Assembly: GCF_003460505.1 (NCBI RefSeq) | Contig: NZ_QTVG01000004.1 | Location: 124,001 to 188,000, forward strand | Direction: 5' to 3' | Origin: Eubacterium sp. AF36-5BH | Lineage (GTDB): Bacteria > Bacillota > Clostridia > Lachnospirales > Lachnospiraceae | Length of the DNA: 64,000 nt | Shown here: positions 1-7,882 of the stretch, one piece after another | Layout: each line of letters begins with the position of its first letter | Position numbering within the stretch: the stretch's first letter is position 1 | Position numbers and translations under genes: made by a program | The notes under the pieces: generated by a model | The model's database searches: none | What the model was told of the DNA's origin: nothing | What the model saw: the letters and a program-made list of their open reading frames with translations, nothing else

Positions 1-1
1 A

Positions 2-832
2 GAAGGCGGTTTTACTGCAGAATGTACAGTAAACGTTGATGGTATTGAGATTAAGGGCTTTGAAAGAGTTGGCGGCAGAGACATAACAATTGGAGAGAAT
101 CAGACTCGTCAGTTACAGGTTAGTATTACACCTGAAAATGCAACTGATAAGAAGATTCAATGGACAAGCACTAATGAAGCTGTTGCAGCAGTAGATGAGA
201 ATGGTCTTGTAACTTCAAAGAGTGCCGGCACAGCAATCATTACAGCAAAAACAAACAATGGTTTACAGACTGAATTTTTTATAACTGTAGATTCACCAGT
301 TAAAAGTATTTCACTAAATTATAAAAATGCTACTCTTAACCCTGGTAAAACTTTGAAATTAATAGCAACAATCAGCCCAAGTAATGCAAGTAACAAGAAA
401 ATTACATGGATTTCAGCCAATGATACAATCGCCACAGTAAGTAATGGAGTTGTGACAGCTAAAAAGATAGGTGTTACGTATATTTCAGCAATTTCTGCAG
501 ATGGTAAAGTGATTACAACATGTACAGTTACAGTTACAAAGCCTATAGTAACAAAACCTGCTAAGGTAAACCTAAAATCAGCCAAGAAAAAAGGTACTAA
601 GGTTACACTTAAGTGGAAGAAAGCTACTGACGCAGTGGGTTATGTAGTTTACATGAAAACAAATTCAGGTAAATATAAACTTGTTAAAACTATCAAGAAA
701 GCAAAAACAGTTAAATGTGTATTAAAACTAAAAAAAGGAAAGAAGTACAGCTTTAAGGTTCGTGCATACAAGCTTGATGAGGGAAACAAAGTTTATGGAA
801 CTTATTCTAAAATAAAGAAAGTAAAGATGTAG
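2..832 (+). CDS. Secreted Ig-like (Big_2) surface protein, 3' part only
   Basis: The reading frame is open from the window edge, so the N-terminus and any signal peptide lie outside. The visible 276 residues contain two bacterial Ig-like (Big_2) repeats with the typical 'TPENATDKKIQWTSTNEAVA' pattern and 'GLVTSKSAGTAIITAK' ends (about residues 15-95 and 100-180). A lysine-rich fibronectin-III-like C-terminal module follows (about 185-276) with 'VTLKWKKATDAVGYVVYMKT' and ending 'YGTYSKIKKVKM'. Big_2 repeats are common in cell-surface adhesins and secreted glycosidases, so this is probably the tail of a large extracellular protein. No LPXTG motif is present. The same C-terminal module closes three other secreted proteins in this window. 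The domain call is firm; the function of the missing N-terminus is unknown. Confidence 0.8.
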   Translation, partial: EGGFTAECTVNVDGIEIKGFERVGGRDITIGENQTRQLQVSITPENATDKKIQWTSTNEAVAAVDENGLVTSKSAGTAIITAKTNNGLQTEFFITVDSPVKSISLNYKNATLNPGKTLKLIATISPSNASNKKITWISANDTIATVSNGVVTAKKIGVTYISAISADGKVITTCTVTVTKPIVTKPAKVNLKSAKKKGTKVTLKWKKATDAVGYVVYMKTNSGKYKLVKTIKKAKTVKCVLKLKKGKKYSFKVRAYKLDEGNKVYGTYSKIKKVKM

Positions 833-907
833 AAATCCATAGTGAATTATTGTGGTAATATAAGAAGTGCATAATAAAATTTTAAACAAAATGATTAGGA
901 GACAGAA

Positions 908-2095
908 ATGAGAAAAGCATTATCAATTATTTTAAGTGTAGCGCTTATGGCAACATCAATTGTAGCTATTCCAAATAAAGTTAGCGCAGCAGCAGGTAAA
1001 GTTACACTTACTATAGAAAAATTATCAATAGGTCAGGGCTTATACGCAGGTCCTACACAGGTTACAATTAATAACGGTGATACAGTAAAAACAGTTATTG
1101 ACCGTTACATGAATGATCATTCATTAAATTATGATTATACAACATCAAGTGGTTGGTACTTAACATCAATTCTTGGTGCAGACAGTACAAGAGTTGCACA
1201 TATTCCAAATGAAATTGCAAACATAGCTGAACCATATGAATTTACAGATATGGATGATTATGGTTTGACACATTCTGGAACACCAATTTATGCACCTAAC
1301 ACTAATCAGAATCTTGGCAACAAAGACAAGAATCTTGGTGAAGGTGATTATGGCGTTATGTCAGGTTGGGTTTTCACAGTTAATAACAACGCAACTTACA
1401 GTGGAAAAACATTTAACAGAGAAGACGGTTTAACAAGCACAGATCCAACTGTAAGAAATGTTTATCAGTCTGGCGACAAAGTTAAAGTAAAAAACGGTGA
1501 TGTTGTAAGAGTGATGTTCTCAGTATTTGGATATGGTGCTGATGTAGGTATTGATACAAAGAAGGCAACAGACATTAATAAAGTAAAATTAGCAAACAAA
1601 ACAGAATTGTTAAGAGCTGTAGGTGATGTTAATAGTGCAAAATCTTACTGGACAGTTTACCCAAATGTTAATACAGCATACAATAACGCAGTGAAATTAA
1701 CAAAGGTTTACAATCCTTCACAGGCATCAATTAACAGTGCAACAACAGCATTAAAAAATGCAGTTAAATATCCAAAGAATCCTGTAGTTGGTGCAGTTAA
1801 AATTAAGTCAGCAAAGAATGCAAAAGGCAAGAAGATTAAAGTAACATCAACAAAGATTTCAGGAATTACAGGTTTCCAGATTAAATACGGAAACAACAAG
1901 AAATTAAAAAACAAGAAAAAGAAAAAATGGAAAGCAACAACGGTTAAAACAACCAAAACAACTTACACAACAAAAAAGATTGTCAACATTAAGAAGAAAA
2001 AAGCATATATCAAAATTAGAGCTTACAGAAATGTAAACGGAAAGTATGTATACGGAAAGTGGACAGCAGTGAAGACAGTAAAGGTTAAGAAATAA
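908..2095 (+). CDS. Secreted DUF4430-like protein with lysine-rich FN3-like C-terminus
   Basis: A 395-residue protein with a clear signal peptide (cleavage near 'NKVSA-A', residue 27). Residues ~30-210 resemble the DUF4430 / transcobalamin-C-like fold: a 'VTINNGDTVKTVIDRYM' segment, then 'SGWVFTVNNNATYSG' and 'GDKVKVKNGDVVRVMFSV', the usual signature for binding a small ligand or docking to other surface proteins. Residues ~225-290 form a helical segment, and the last ~95 residues form a lysine-rich FN3-like module ending 'YGKWTAVKTVKVKK'. There is no LPXTG and no membrane anchor. The gene lies 75 bp after another protein with the same tail, so the two may be cotranscribed. RBS AGGAGA precedes the ATG. 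The ligand is unknown. Confidence 0.75.
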   Translation: MRKALSIILSVALMATSIVAIPNKVSAAAGKVTLTIEKLSIGQGLYAGPTQVTINNGDTVKTVIDRYMNDHSLNYDYTTSSGWYLTSILGADSTRVAHIPNEIANIAEPYEFTDMDDYGLTHSGTPIYAPNTNQNLGNKDKNLGEGDYGVMSGWVFTVNNNATYSGKTFNREDGLTSTDPTVRNVYQSGDKVKVKNGDVVRVMFSVFGYGADVGIDTKKATDINKVKLANKTELLRAVGDVNSAKSYWTVYPNVNTAYNNAVKLTKVYNPSQASINSATTALKNAVKYPKNPVVGAVKIKSAKNAKGKKIKVTSTKISGITGFQIKYGNNKKLKNKKKKKWKATTVKTTKTTYTTKKIVNIKKKKAYIKIRAYRNVNGKYVYGKWTAVKTVKVKK

Positions 2096-2132
2096 CATAA
2101 TAGAATTAAAATCATTTGAAATAATAATATAG

Positions 2133-2207
2133 AAACAGCTTATGATAGACTTAAAGGACAGGTTTAGAGTTAAACTTGAAGTTTGAGTATGTCATGGGCT
2201 GTTTTTT
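2133..2207 (+). terminator. Probable intrinsic terminator after the DUF4430-like gene
   Basis: AAACAGC (2133-2139) pairs with GCTGTTT (2198-2204), with further pairing of TATGA and TCAT just inside, and a run of T follows. The long, imperfect loop makes this a moderate rather than a strong call. Confidence 0.5.
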
Positions 2208-2423
2208 AGTTGTAGATGTATAAGAATAGAAAAAAATCATCCATCTATATCAAGTAGAAACAAGGAAAGGGCATCCCATTACAAGCCTAGAAAGCGAAAA
2301 GTGATGCCCCAAGGGGGAAATATGAGAGAAGACAGATAGAAGTCGTAAGATACGAATAAGGCAAGAACATAAAAAATATAGAGTCATAATATCTATAATA
2401 TACACATCATTAAATCTCTTAAA
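2208..2423 (+). other. Gene-free stretch holding a GGGCATC/GATGCCC hairpin
   Basis: No coding sequence seen. The main structure is GGGCATC (2269-2275) pairing with GATGCCC (2303-2309), followed at once by AAGGGGG (2311-2317), which could compete for the CCCC of the stem. The arrangement looks RNA-like but matches no riboswitch class I know. It lies upstream of the pth promoter, so it is not the pth leader. Confidence 0.35.
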
Positions 2424-2452
2424 TTGAATTTAGGCCTTTATAATGGTATAAT
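2424..2452 (+). promoter_or_regulatory. Sigma-A-type promoter for pth-mfd
   Basis: TTGAAT (2424-2429) and TATAAT (2447-2452) are separated by exactly 17 bases, with the pth start codon 34 bases downstream. A second TATAAT-like hexamer overlaps the spacer. Confidence 0.7.
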
Positions 2453-2486
2453 TGTAATTTAGACAACGAAAAGGAATGGAATTAAT

Positions 2487-3041
2487 ATGTATGCAATTAT
2501 AGGTCTGGGAAACCCGGAAAAGAAATATGACAAAACAAGACACAATATTGGTTTTGACGTAATAGATGAACTTGCCAGCCAAATGGGAGTGCAGGTTAAT
2601 ACAAAAAGACATAAGGCATTATGTGGTATTGGACAAATTGGAAGCGAAAAGGTTATACTTGTGAAACCTCAAACATATATGAATTTAAGTGGGGAGTCTG
2701 TTAGGGCTGTAATGGATTTCTACAAGTTAGATCCAACAAAAGACATAATAGTAATCGCAGATGATATTAGTTTACCAACAGGCAAGATTCGTATTCGTGC
2801 CAAAGGAAGCGCTGGCGGTCATAATGGTTTGAAGAGCATAATTGCTCATGCAGGCACAGATCAGTTCACAAGAATCAAAGTTGGAGTTGGGGCTAATCAA
2901 GGTGACCTTGTAAAACATGTTTTAGGAAAATTTTCAAAGGGTGAAAGAAAAATAGTTGACGATGCTGTAAGAAATGCTGCATCAGCTTCAGAAGTTATTG
3001 TTATGTATGATGTACAAACAGCCATGAACAAATTTAATTAG
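2487..3041 (+). CDS. pth: Peptidyl-tRNA hydrolase
   Basis: 184 residues, the normal length for bacterial Pth, which frees tRNA from prematurely released peptidyl-tRNA in the cytosol. The N-terminus 'MYAIIGLGNPEKKYDKTRHN' carries the conserved Asn9 and catalytic His19 (E. coli Asn10 and His20). 'KPQTYMNLSGESV', the 'ADDISLPTGKIRIR' Asp segment and 'GSAGGHNGLKSI' are the other family signatures, so the active site appears complete. An AAGGAA site lies 11 bases before the ATG. It is followed by mfd after 139 bp with no terminator seen, and pth-mfd is the common order in Clostridia and Bacilli, so they are probably cotranscribed. Confidence 0.97.
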   Translation: MYAIIGLGNPEKKYDKTRHNIGFDVIDELASQMGVQVNTKRHKALCGIGQIGSEKVILVKPQTYMNLSGESVRAVMDFYKLDPTKDIIVIADDISLPTGKIRIRAKGSAGGHNGLKSIIAHAGTDQFTRIKVGVGANQGDLVKHVLGKFSKGERKIVDDAVRNAASASEVIVMYDVQTAMNKFN

Positions 3042-3180
3042 AATATTTTTGATGAAATACGTGCAGAAAATATATTGGTTAAATAGTAGTGGAGAAGATA
3101 CATTAAAATATGCAACGCAAGAAGTGTGGCACAATAAATAGGCAATGTAGAAAGCAAGTTAATGAGGCTCGGTATATAGT

Positions 3181-6100
3181 ATGAATTATTTTGATTATTC
3201 ACTAGAAAAATTAAATGAATATGAGCAGGTCAGGGACTGCTTATCCAGGAAGAAATCCTGTCAGGTGACAGGGTGTGGAGATTCCCAGCTGGCTCATTTT
3301 ATTAACGGATTAAGCAATGGCTACAAGCAGAAAGTCATTGTTACTTTTAGTACCATAAAAGCTAAAGAACTGTACGATGATATGAAAGGTTTTACAGATG
3401 ATGTTGTAATGTATCCGGCAAAGGATTTGATTTTCTTTAGCGCGGATGTTCATGGAAGCTATATACTCCAGCAGAGATTAGAGTTTATCCAGAAGGTTGT
3501 GGAGAACAAGCCTTTTACGGTGATAGTTACGGTAGATGCTTTTCTTGATAAAATACAACCATTGGAAAAGATAAAGGATAATTATATTGAAATTGGCGAG
3601 GGTAGCATTGTGGAAATGGATGCCCTGAAAACAAAACTTGCCGTGATGGGCTATCAGGCAGTAACACAAATCGACAGCCCGGGACAGTTCGCAATTCGTG
3701 GTAGTATTTTGGATATTTACACTTTAACAGACGAGACACCTTACAGAATTGACTTTTGGGATGACGAAGTTGACATTATCAAAAGCTTTGACGTGGAAAG
3801 TCAGCGCTCAATTGAAAATATAGAAAGTGTGAAAATTTATCCGGCAAGCGAATATTTCCTTGATAAAAAAACAATTGAGGATGGCATTGCCAAAATTAAA
3901 AAAGAATTAGAGAAATCTGAAAAGAAATTTAGAGAAGAATTTAACACAGAGGAAGCTAATAATTTAAAAAATACAGTTGGTGAGTTTTTGACAAATATGG
4001 ATATTAATCCATATAGCGTGGCAATTGATAGTTATGTAAACTATTTTTGTGAGAATTTAGTGAGCCTTATGGATTACTTCGATGAGCCTATATTTTTTAT
4101 AGATGAACCGGCAAGGGTGGAAGAACAGTTAAGAGTTGTGGAAACTGAATTTAAGGAAAGCATGAGCCACAGACTGCTTAAAGGGTATGTGCTTTCAGGT
4201 CAGACAGACATTTTGTGGGACAAAAATTATATTTTAAATAGAATAAATGACCAACAAAAAGTCCTTTTTACAACTATAGCTCAAAAAGTAAAAGGCTTTA
4301 ATGTGGAAGAGTTTGTTGATGTGGATGCGCGAAACATCAGCCCATATAACAGCCAGTTTGAAATGCTTGTGGAGGACTTGAAAAAATACAAGAAACAGAA
4401 ATATTCTGTGTTACTTGTCACATCATCAGCTACAAGAGGGAAAAGACTTGCCCAGGATTTAAGGGATTTTCAGATTAGTGCTTTCTTTGAAAGTGATAGC
4501 GAAAGAGAAGTCCAGCCGGGCCAGGTGATGATTGTAAAAGGCTCCCTTCGAAAAGGTTTTACCTACCCAATGATAAAATTTGTGGCAATTTCTGACACAG
4601 ATATTTTTGGGGAAAAGAAGAAACGTAAAAGAAAAAAACACGGCTATTCAGGAACAACTATTTCAAGTTTTGCGGACCTGAATATTGGAGATTACGTTGT
4701 ACACGAAAATCACGGTTTGGGAATTTATAAGGGAATTGAAAAAGTAGAAGTTGACCATGTGGTAAAGGACTATATTAAAATAGAATATGCAGGAGGCAGC
4801 AATCTTTATGTTTTGGCAACTCAGCTTGATATGATTCAAAAGTACGCTGATAGTGAAGCTAAACCACCAAAGTTAAACAAGCTTGGTGGACAGGAGTGGC
4901 GTAAAACAAAAGGCAAGGTTAAACGTGCCGTTGCAGATATTGCAAAGGAACTGGTACAGCTTTACGCAATCAGACAGAACGGAACAGGCTATCAGTTTTC
5001 TCCTGATACAGAATGGCAGAAGGAATTTGAGGAAATGTTCCCATTTGAGGAAACTGACGACCAGCTAACTGCAATTAACGATGTAAAAAAAGACATGGAA
5101 AGCAACAAGATTATGGACCGACTGATTTGCGGAGACGTAGGTTTTGGGAAAACAGAAGTTGCAATACGTGCGGCTTTTAAGGCGGTTCAGGACAACAAAC
5201 AGGTTGCTTATCTTGTGCCAACAACAGTTCTTGCGCAGCAGCATTACAAGACTTTTAAACAGAGATTCAAGGATTTTCCTGTGAGAGTTGAGATGCTTTC
5301 CAGATTTAGAACAAAATCAAATATAGATAACACAATTAAGGATTTAAAAAAAGGATATGTGGACATAGTAATTGGTACACATCGACTTTTATCAAAAGAT
5401 GTAAAATTCAAAGACTTGGGACTTTTAATTATTGATGAGGAACAACGATTTGGAGTAAAACATAAAGAAAAGATTAAAGAATTAAAAAATAATGTAGACG
5501 TAATGACTTTAACGGCAACGCCAATTCCAAGAACTCTTCATATGAGCTTAATTGGAATTCGAGATATGTGCGTTATGGAAGAGCCACCTCAGGAGAGAAT
5601 GCCGATTCAGACTTTTGTTATGGAATATAATGACGAAATCGTGAGGGATGCCATTAACAGGGAGCTTGCAAGAGGCGGTCAGGTGTATTTTGTTTACAAC
5701 AGAGTGCAGGACATTGCAGACATGGCAGGTAGAGTGCAGAGTCTGGTGCCTGATGCAAACGTGGCTTTTGCTCATGGACAAATGGGCGAGAGACAGCTTG
5801 AAGAAATCATGTATGATTTTGTAAATGGTGACATTGATGTGCTTGTAAGTACAACGATTATTGAAACGGGACTTGATATTCCAAATGCCAACACAATGAT
5901 TATTCATGGGGCAGAGCGTATGGGTCTGTCACAGCTTTATCAGCTTAGAGGGCGTGTTGGAAGATCTAACCGTATGGCTTACGCATTTTTAATGTATAAT
6001 AGAAACAAGATGCTTACAGAAGTGGCTGAAAAACGTTTGGGAGCCATAAGGGATTTTACAGAGTTAGGTTCCGGTGTGAAAATTGCTATGAGAGATTTGG

Positions 6101-6678
6101 AAATTCGTGGTACAGGCAACTTGCTTGGGGCAAAACAAAGTGGTCACATGGAAGCTGTAGGATATGACCTTTATTGCAAAATGCTGAATCAGGCAATTGA
6201 AACTTTAAAGGGCAACGAAGTAAATGATGACTTTGAAACAAAAGTTGATTTGGTTTGCGACGCATACGTGCCGGCATCATACATTAAGAATGAATCAATA
6301 AAAATGGACGTTTACAAACGTATTGCCGGTATTGAAACTTTGGAAGAATACGAAGATATGCAGGATGAATTAATTGACAGATTTGGCGACATACCAAATC
6401 AGGTTGAGAATCTTTTACAGATTGTACTCTTAAAGGCAGCAGCCCACAAAGCTTTTGTGACTGAAATTTCAGGCAACAAAAAATTAATAAAATTAACAAT
6501 GTGGAATCATGCAAAAATCGACTCAACAAGAATTCCACTTTTGGTGAGAGAATACAAGGGCAGACTAAAATTTGTTCCTGAAAAATTAACTTTTGAGTAC
6601 GCACCAAAGTCAAACGACAACAGCACAGTAATTGAAAGCGCAAAGAAATTAGTGGAGGCACTTTCCACGTTGAGATAA
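3181..6678 (+). CDS. mfd: Transcription-repair coupling factor
   Basis: 1165 residues, the usual Mfd length. This cytosolic dsDNA translocase removes RNA polymerase stalled at lesions and recruits UvrA. Domain order is intact: a UvrB-homology N-terminus (to ~residue 330), a CarD-like RNA-polymerase-interacting domain near 500-560 ('GDYVVHENHGLGIYKGIE'), a superfamily-2 helicase core with Walker A 'GDVGFGKTEVA' near 651 and the 'DEEQRFG' box near 752, a translocation module ('RGRVGRSNRMAYAF'), and a C-terminal TRCF domain. No frameshift was seen. The ATG has only a weak upstream ribosome site. The last ~30 bases of the gene resemble the tandem repeat that follows. Confidence 0.97.
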   Translation: MNYFDYSLEKLNEYEQVRDCLSRKKSCQVTGCGDSQLAHFINGLSNGYKQKVIVTFSTIKAKELYDDMKGFTDDVVMYPAKDLIFFSADVHGSYILQQRLEFIQKVVENKPFTVIVTVDAFLDKIQPLEKIKDNYIEIGEGSIVEMDALKTKLAVMGYQAVTQIDSPGQFAIRGSILDIYTLTDETPYRIDFWDDEVDIIKSFDVESQRSIENIESVKIYPASEYFLDKKTIEDGIAKIKKELEKSEKKFREEFNTEEANNLKNTVGEFLTNMDINPYSVAIDSYVNYFCENLVSLMDYFDEPIFFIDEPARVEEQLRVVETEFKESMSHRLLKGYVLSGQTDILWDKNYILNRINDQQKVLFTTIAQKVKGFNVEEFVDVDARNISPYNSQFEMLVEDLKKYKKQKYSVLLVTSSATRGKRLAQDLRDFQISAFFESDSEREVQPGQVMIVKGSLRKGFTYPMIKFVAISDTDIFGEKKKRKRKKHGYSGTTISSFADLNIGDYVVHENHGLGIYKGIEKVEVDHVVKDYIKIEYAGGSNLYVLATQLDMIQKYADSEAKPPKLNKLGGQEWRKTKGKVKRAVADIAKELVQLYAIRQNGTGYQFSPDTEWQKEFEEMFPFEETDDQLTAINDVKKDMESNKIMDRLICGDVGFGKTEVAIRAAFKAVQDNKQVAYLVPTTVLAQQHYKTFKQRFKDFPVRVEMLSRFRTKSNIDNTIKDLKKGYVDIVIGTHRLLSKDVKFKDLGLLIIDEEQRFGVKHKEKIKELKNNVDVMTLTATPIPRTLHMSLIGIRDMCVMEEPPQERMPIQTFVMEYNDEIVRDAINRELARGGQVYFVYNRVQDIADMAGRVQSLVPDANVAFAHGQMGERQLEEIMYDFVNGDIDVLVSTTIIETGLDIPNANTMIIHGAERMGLSQLYQLRGRVGRSNRMAYAFLMYNRNKMLTEVAEKRLGAIRDFTELGSGVKIAMRDLEIRGTGNLLGAKQSGHMEAVGYDLYCKMLNQAIETLKGNEVNDDFETKVDLVCDAYVPASYIKNESIKMDVYKRIAGIETLEEYEDMQDELIDRFGDIPNQVENLLQIVLLKAAAHKAFVTEISGNKKLIKLTMWNHAKIDSTRIPLLVREYKGRLKFVPEKLTFEYAPKSNDNSTVIESAKKLVEALSTLR

Positions 6679-6679
6679 A

Positions 6680-6894
6680 ATAAAAAAGAAAAACGCAGGG
6701 AGGAAAGTGGGAACACTTTGGCGTTTGGGTAAGATAAAAAAGAAAAACGCAGATAGGAAAGTGGGAACACTTTTGGCGTTTGGGTAAGATAAAAAAGAAA
6801 AACGCAGATAGGAAAGAGGGAACATTTTTGCGTTCGGGTAAGACAAAAAAGAAAAACGCAGGGAGAGTAGAGAACACACTTTCTGTGCTACAAT
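6680..6894 (+). repeat. Four-copy 54-55 bp tandem array of GNRA-capped hairpins
   Basis: Units start near 6680, 6734, 6789 and 6843 and share 'AAAAAAGAAAAACGCAG'. A typical unit folds as AAACGC ... AAAGTG-GGAA-CACTTT-TG-GCGTTT, so a GGAA tetraloop caps a two-part stem. The third and fourth copies are degenerate. The 3' end of mfd (about 6650-6680) aligns with the second half of the unit, as if the array grew from the gene end. Function unknown; it could act as a 3' mRNA stabiliser or weak terminator. Confidence 0.85.
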
Positions 6895-6926
6895 AAGATA
6901 GGAAACGAAAGTACAAGGAGATTAAA

Positions 6927-7580
6927 TTGAGAGTTTTAGGTAAAATAAAGAAAATATGTTTAGTTTTCATGGTGGCAGCCATGGTTCTAACACTTTTCGG
7001 GTGTGGAAGTTCAAGTAGCAAAAGTGAGCAGGAGTCATCTACAAAAACAGATGATAAAACAGTTGCCATACACGCAGGGAAAATCAAGGTATATTTAGAT
7101 GAAGCCAAATACTACGCGTATACAGCCCAGGGAACTTACGAAACATACTACTTAACAAAGGGTAAAGATTTAAATTGGAACAAGAAGACAAGCAAAGGCG
7201 TTTCAATGGAAAATCTTGTAAAAAGCACAGTTCTTGATGATATTTGTAGGCGGGAATGTATGTATGCATTAAGGGATGAGTATGCAGTTACATTGTCTCA
7301 GGAAGAAAGCGACCAGATTGACATAAAACTTTCAAATTACTACACGGAGACAAATGGTGAGTTACTTTCAAAAATCGGAATTAGCAAAAGCAGACTAAAG
7401 AAGGTTTTCGAGAAAAAAGAAATTGCCGACAAGGTTGAAAACCTTATGTCTTTTAATGACAAAAAATTACCAGACGAAATGTATAAAAAGTGGAAAAGTG
7501 ACAATACTGTTACGGCAGAAGTGCAGTGGGAAAATATTTCATTTAAACACCATATTTTTACGTCAGATGATTTATATTAG
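6927..7580 (+). CDS. PrsA/SurA-like foldase lipoprotein without PPIase domain
   Basis: 217 residues from a TTG start behind AAGGAG (6916-6921). The hydrophobic leader ends in the lipobox 'LTLFGC', so the mature protein should be lipid-anchored on the outer face of the membrane. The rest reads as a helical SurA/PrsA N-terminal chaperone domain: 'KIKVYLDEAKYYAYTAQGTY', a 'DDICRRECMYALRDEYAVTL' helix and later basic helices. The parvulin PPIase domain of PrsA is absent, as in other Lachnospiraceae proteins of this type encoded near mfd. The role is probably secretion-linked folding or quality control, inferred from family and position. A CRISPR-like repeat begins 4 bases after the stop codon. 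Confidence 0.7.
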   Translation: MRVLGKIKKICLVFMVAAMVLTLFGCGSSSSKSEQESSTKTDDKTVAIHAGKIKVYLDEAKYYAYTAQGTYETYYLTKGKDLNWNKKTSKGVSMENLVKSTVLDDICRRECMYALRDEYAVTLSQEESDQIDIKLSNYYTETNGELLSKIGISKSRLKKVFEKKEIADKVENLMSFNDKKLPDEMYKKWKSDNTVTAEVQWENISFKHHIFTSDDLY

Positions 7581-7584
7581 AAGT

Positions 7585-7760
7585 GAAAGTAATGCATGGG
7601 GAATTTCTACTATTGTAGATACTTTAGGGGTCATTAATGCCCCCCCCAGTTGAATAACCTTTAAGAATTTCTACTATTGTAGATAAAATCGGAACTAGGT
7701 TCCATCTTTCGGGTTGAATAGCCTTTAAGAAATTTTGTTATTAATTCTACCATTATAGAT
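7585..7760 (+). CRISPR. Orphan type V-A (Cas12a) mini-array, 3 repeats and 2 spacers
   Basis: The handle AATTTCTACTATTGTAGAT occurs at 7602-7620 and 7666-7684. The TCTAC/GTAGA stem and pre-spacer position are those of Cas12a crRNA repeats. The only complete 36-bp repeat is 7649-7684, beginning GTTGAATAACCTTTAAG. Repeat 1 (7585-7620) has a degenerate 5' half but an intact handle. Repeat 3 (7713-7760) keeps the 5' half but carries a 12-nt insertion and a damaged handle, ATTCTACCATTATAGAT. Both spacers are exactly 28 bp (7621-7648 and 7685-7712) and each holds an inverted repeat. No cas gene, leader or tracr-like sequence is visible. The array would be transcribed rightwards, possibly as part of the preceding gene's 3' UTR. 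Confidence 0.85.
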
Positions 7761-7882
7761 GAGTAGGCAAGGAGCATCCCTAAATTGCATTAAATTTTTT
7801 AGTAATTTAATTAAATAATTGATATTATATAGTTAATGTAAACAAGTAATTATACTGAAAGGAAAAACGAAGGAGTGATTTA

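Noticed and set aside
353..832. Internal ATG as gene start for the first protein
   Set aside because: The frame is open to the window edge and an Ig-like repeat is already in progress upstream, so the gene starts outside.
6284..7108. Minus-strand frame of 274 codons
   Set aside because: It covers the end of mfd, the 54-bp repeat and the lipoprotein start; it is an antisense shadow of clear genes.
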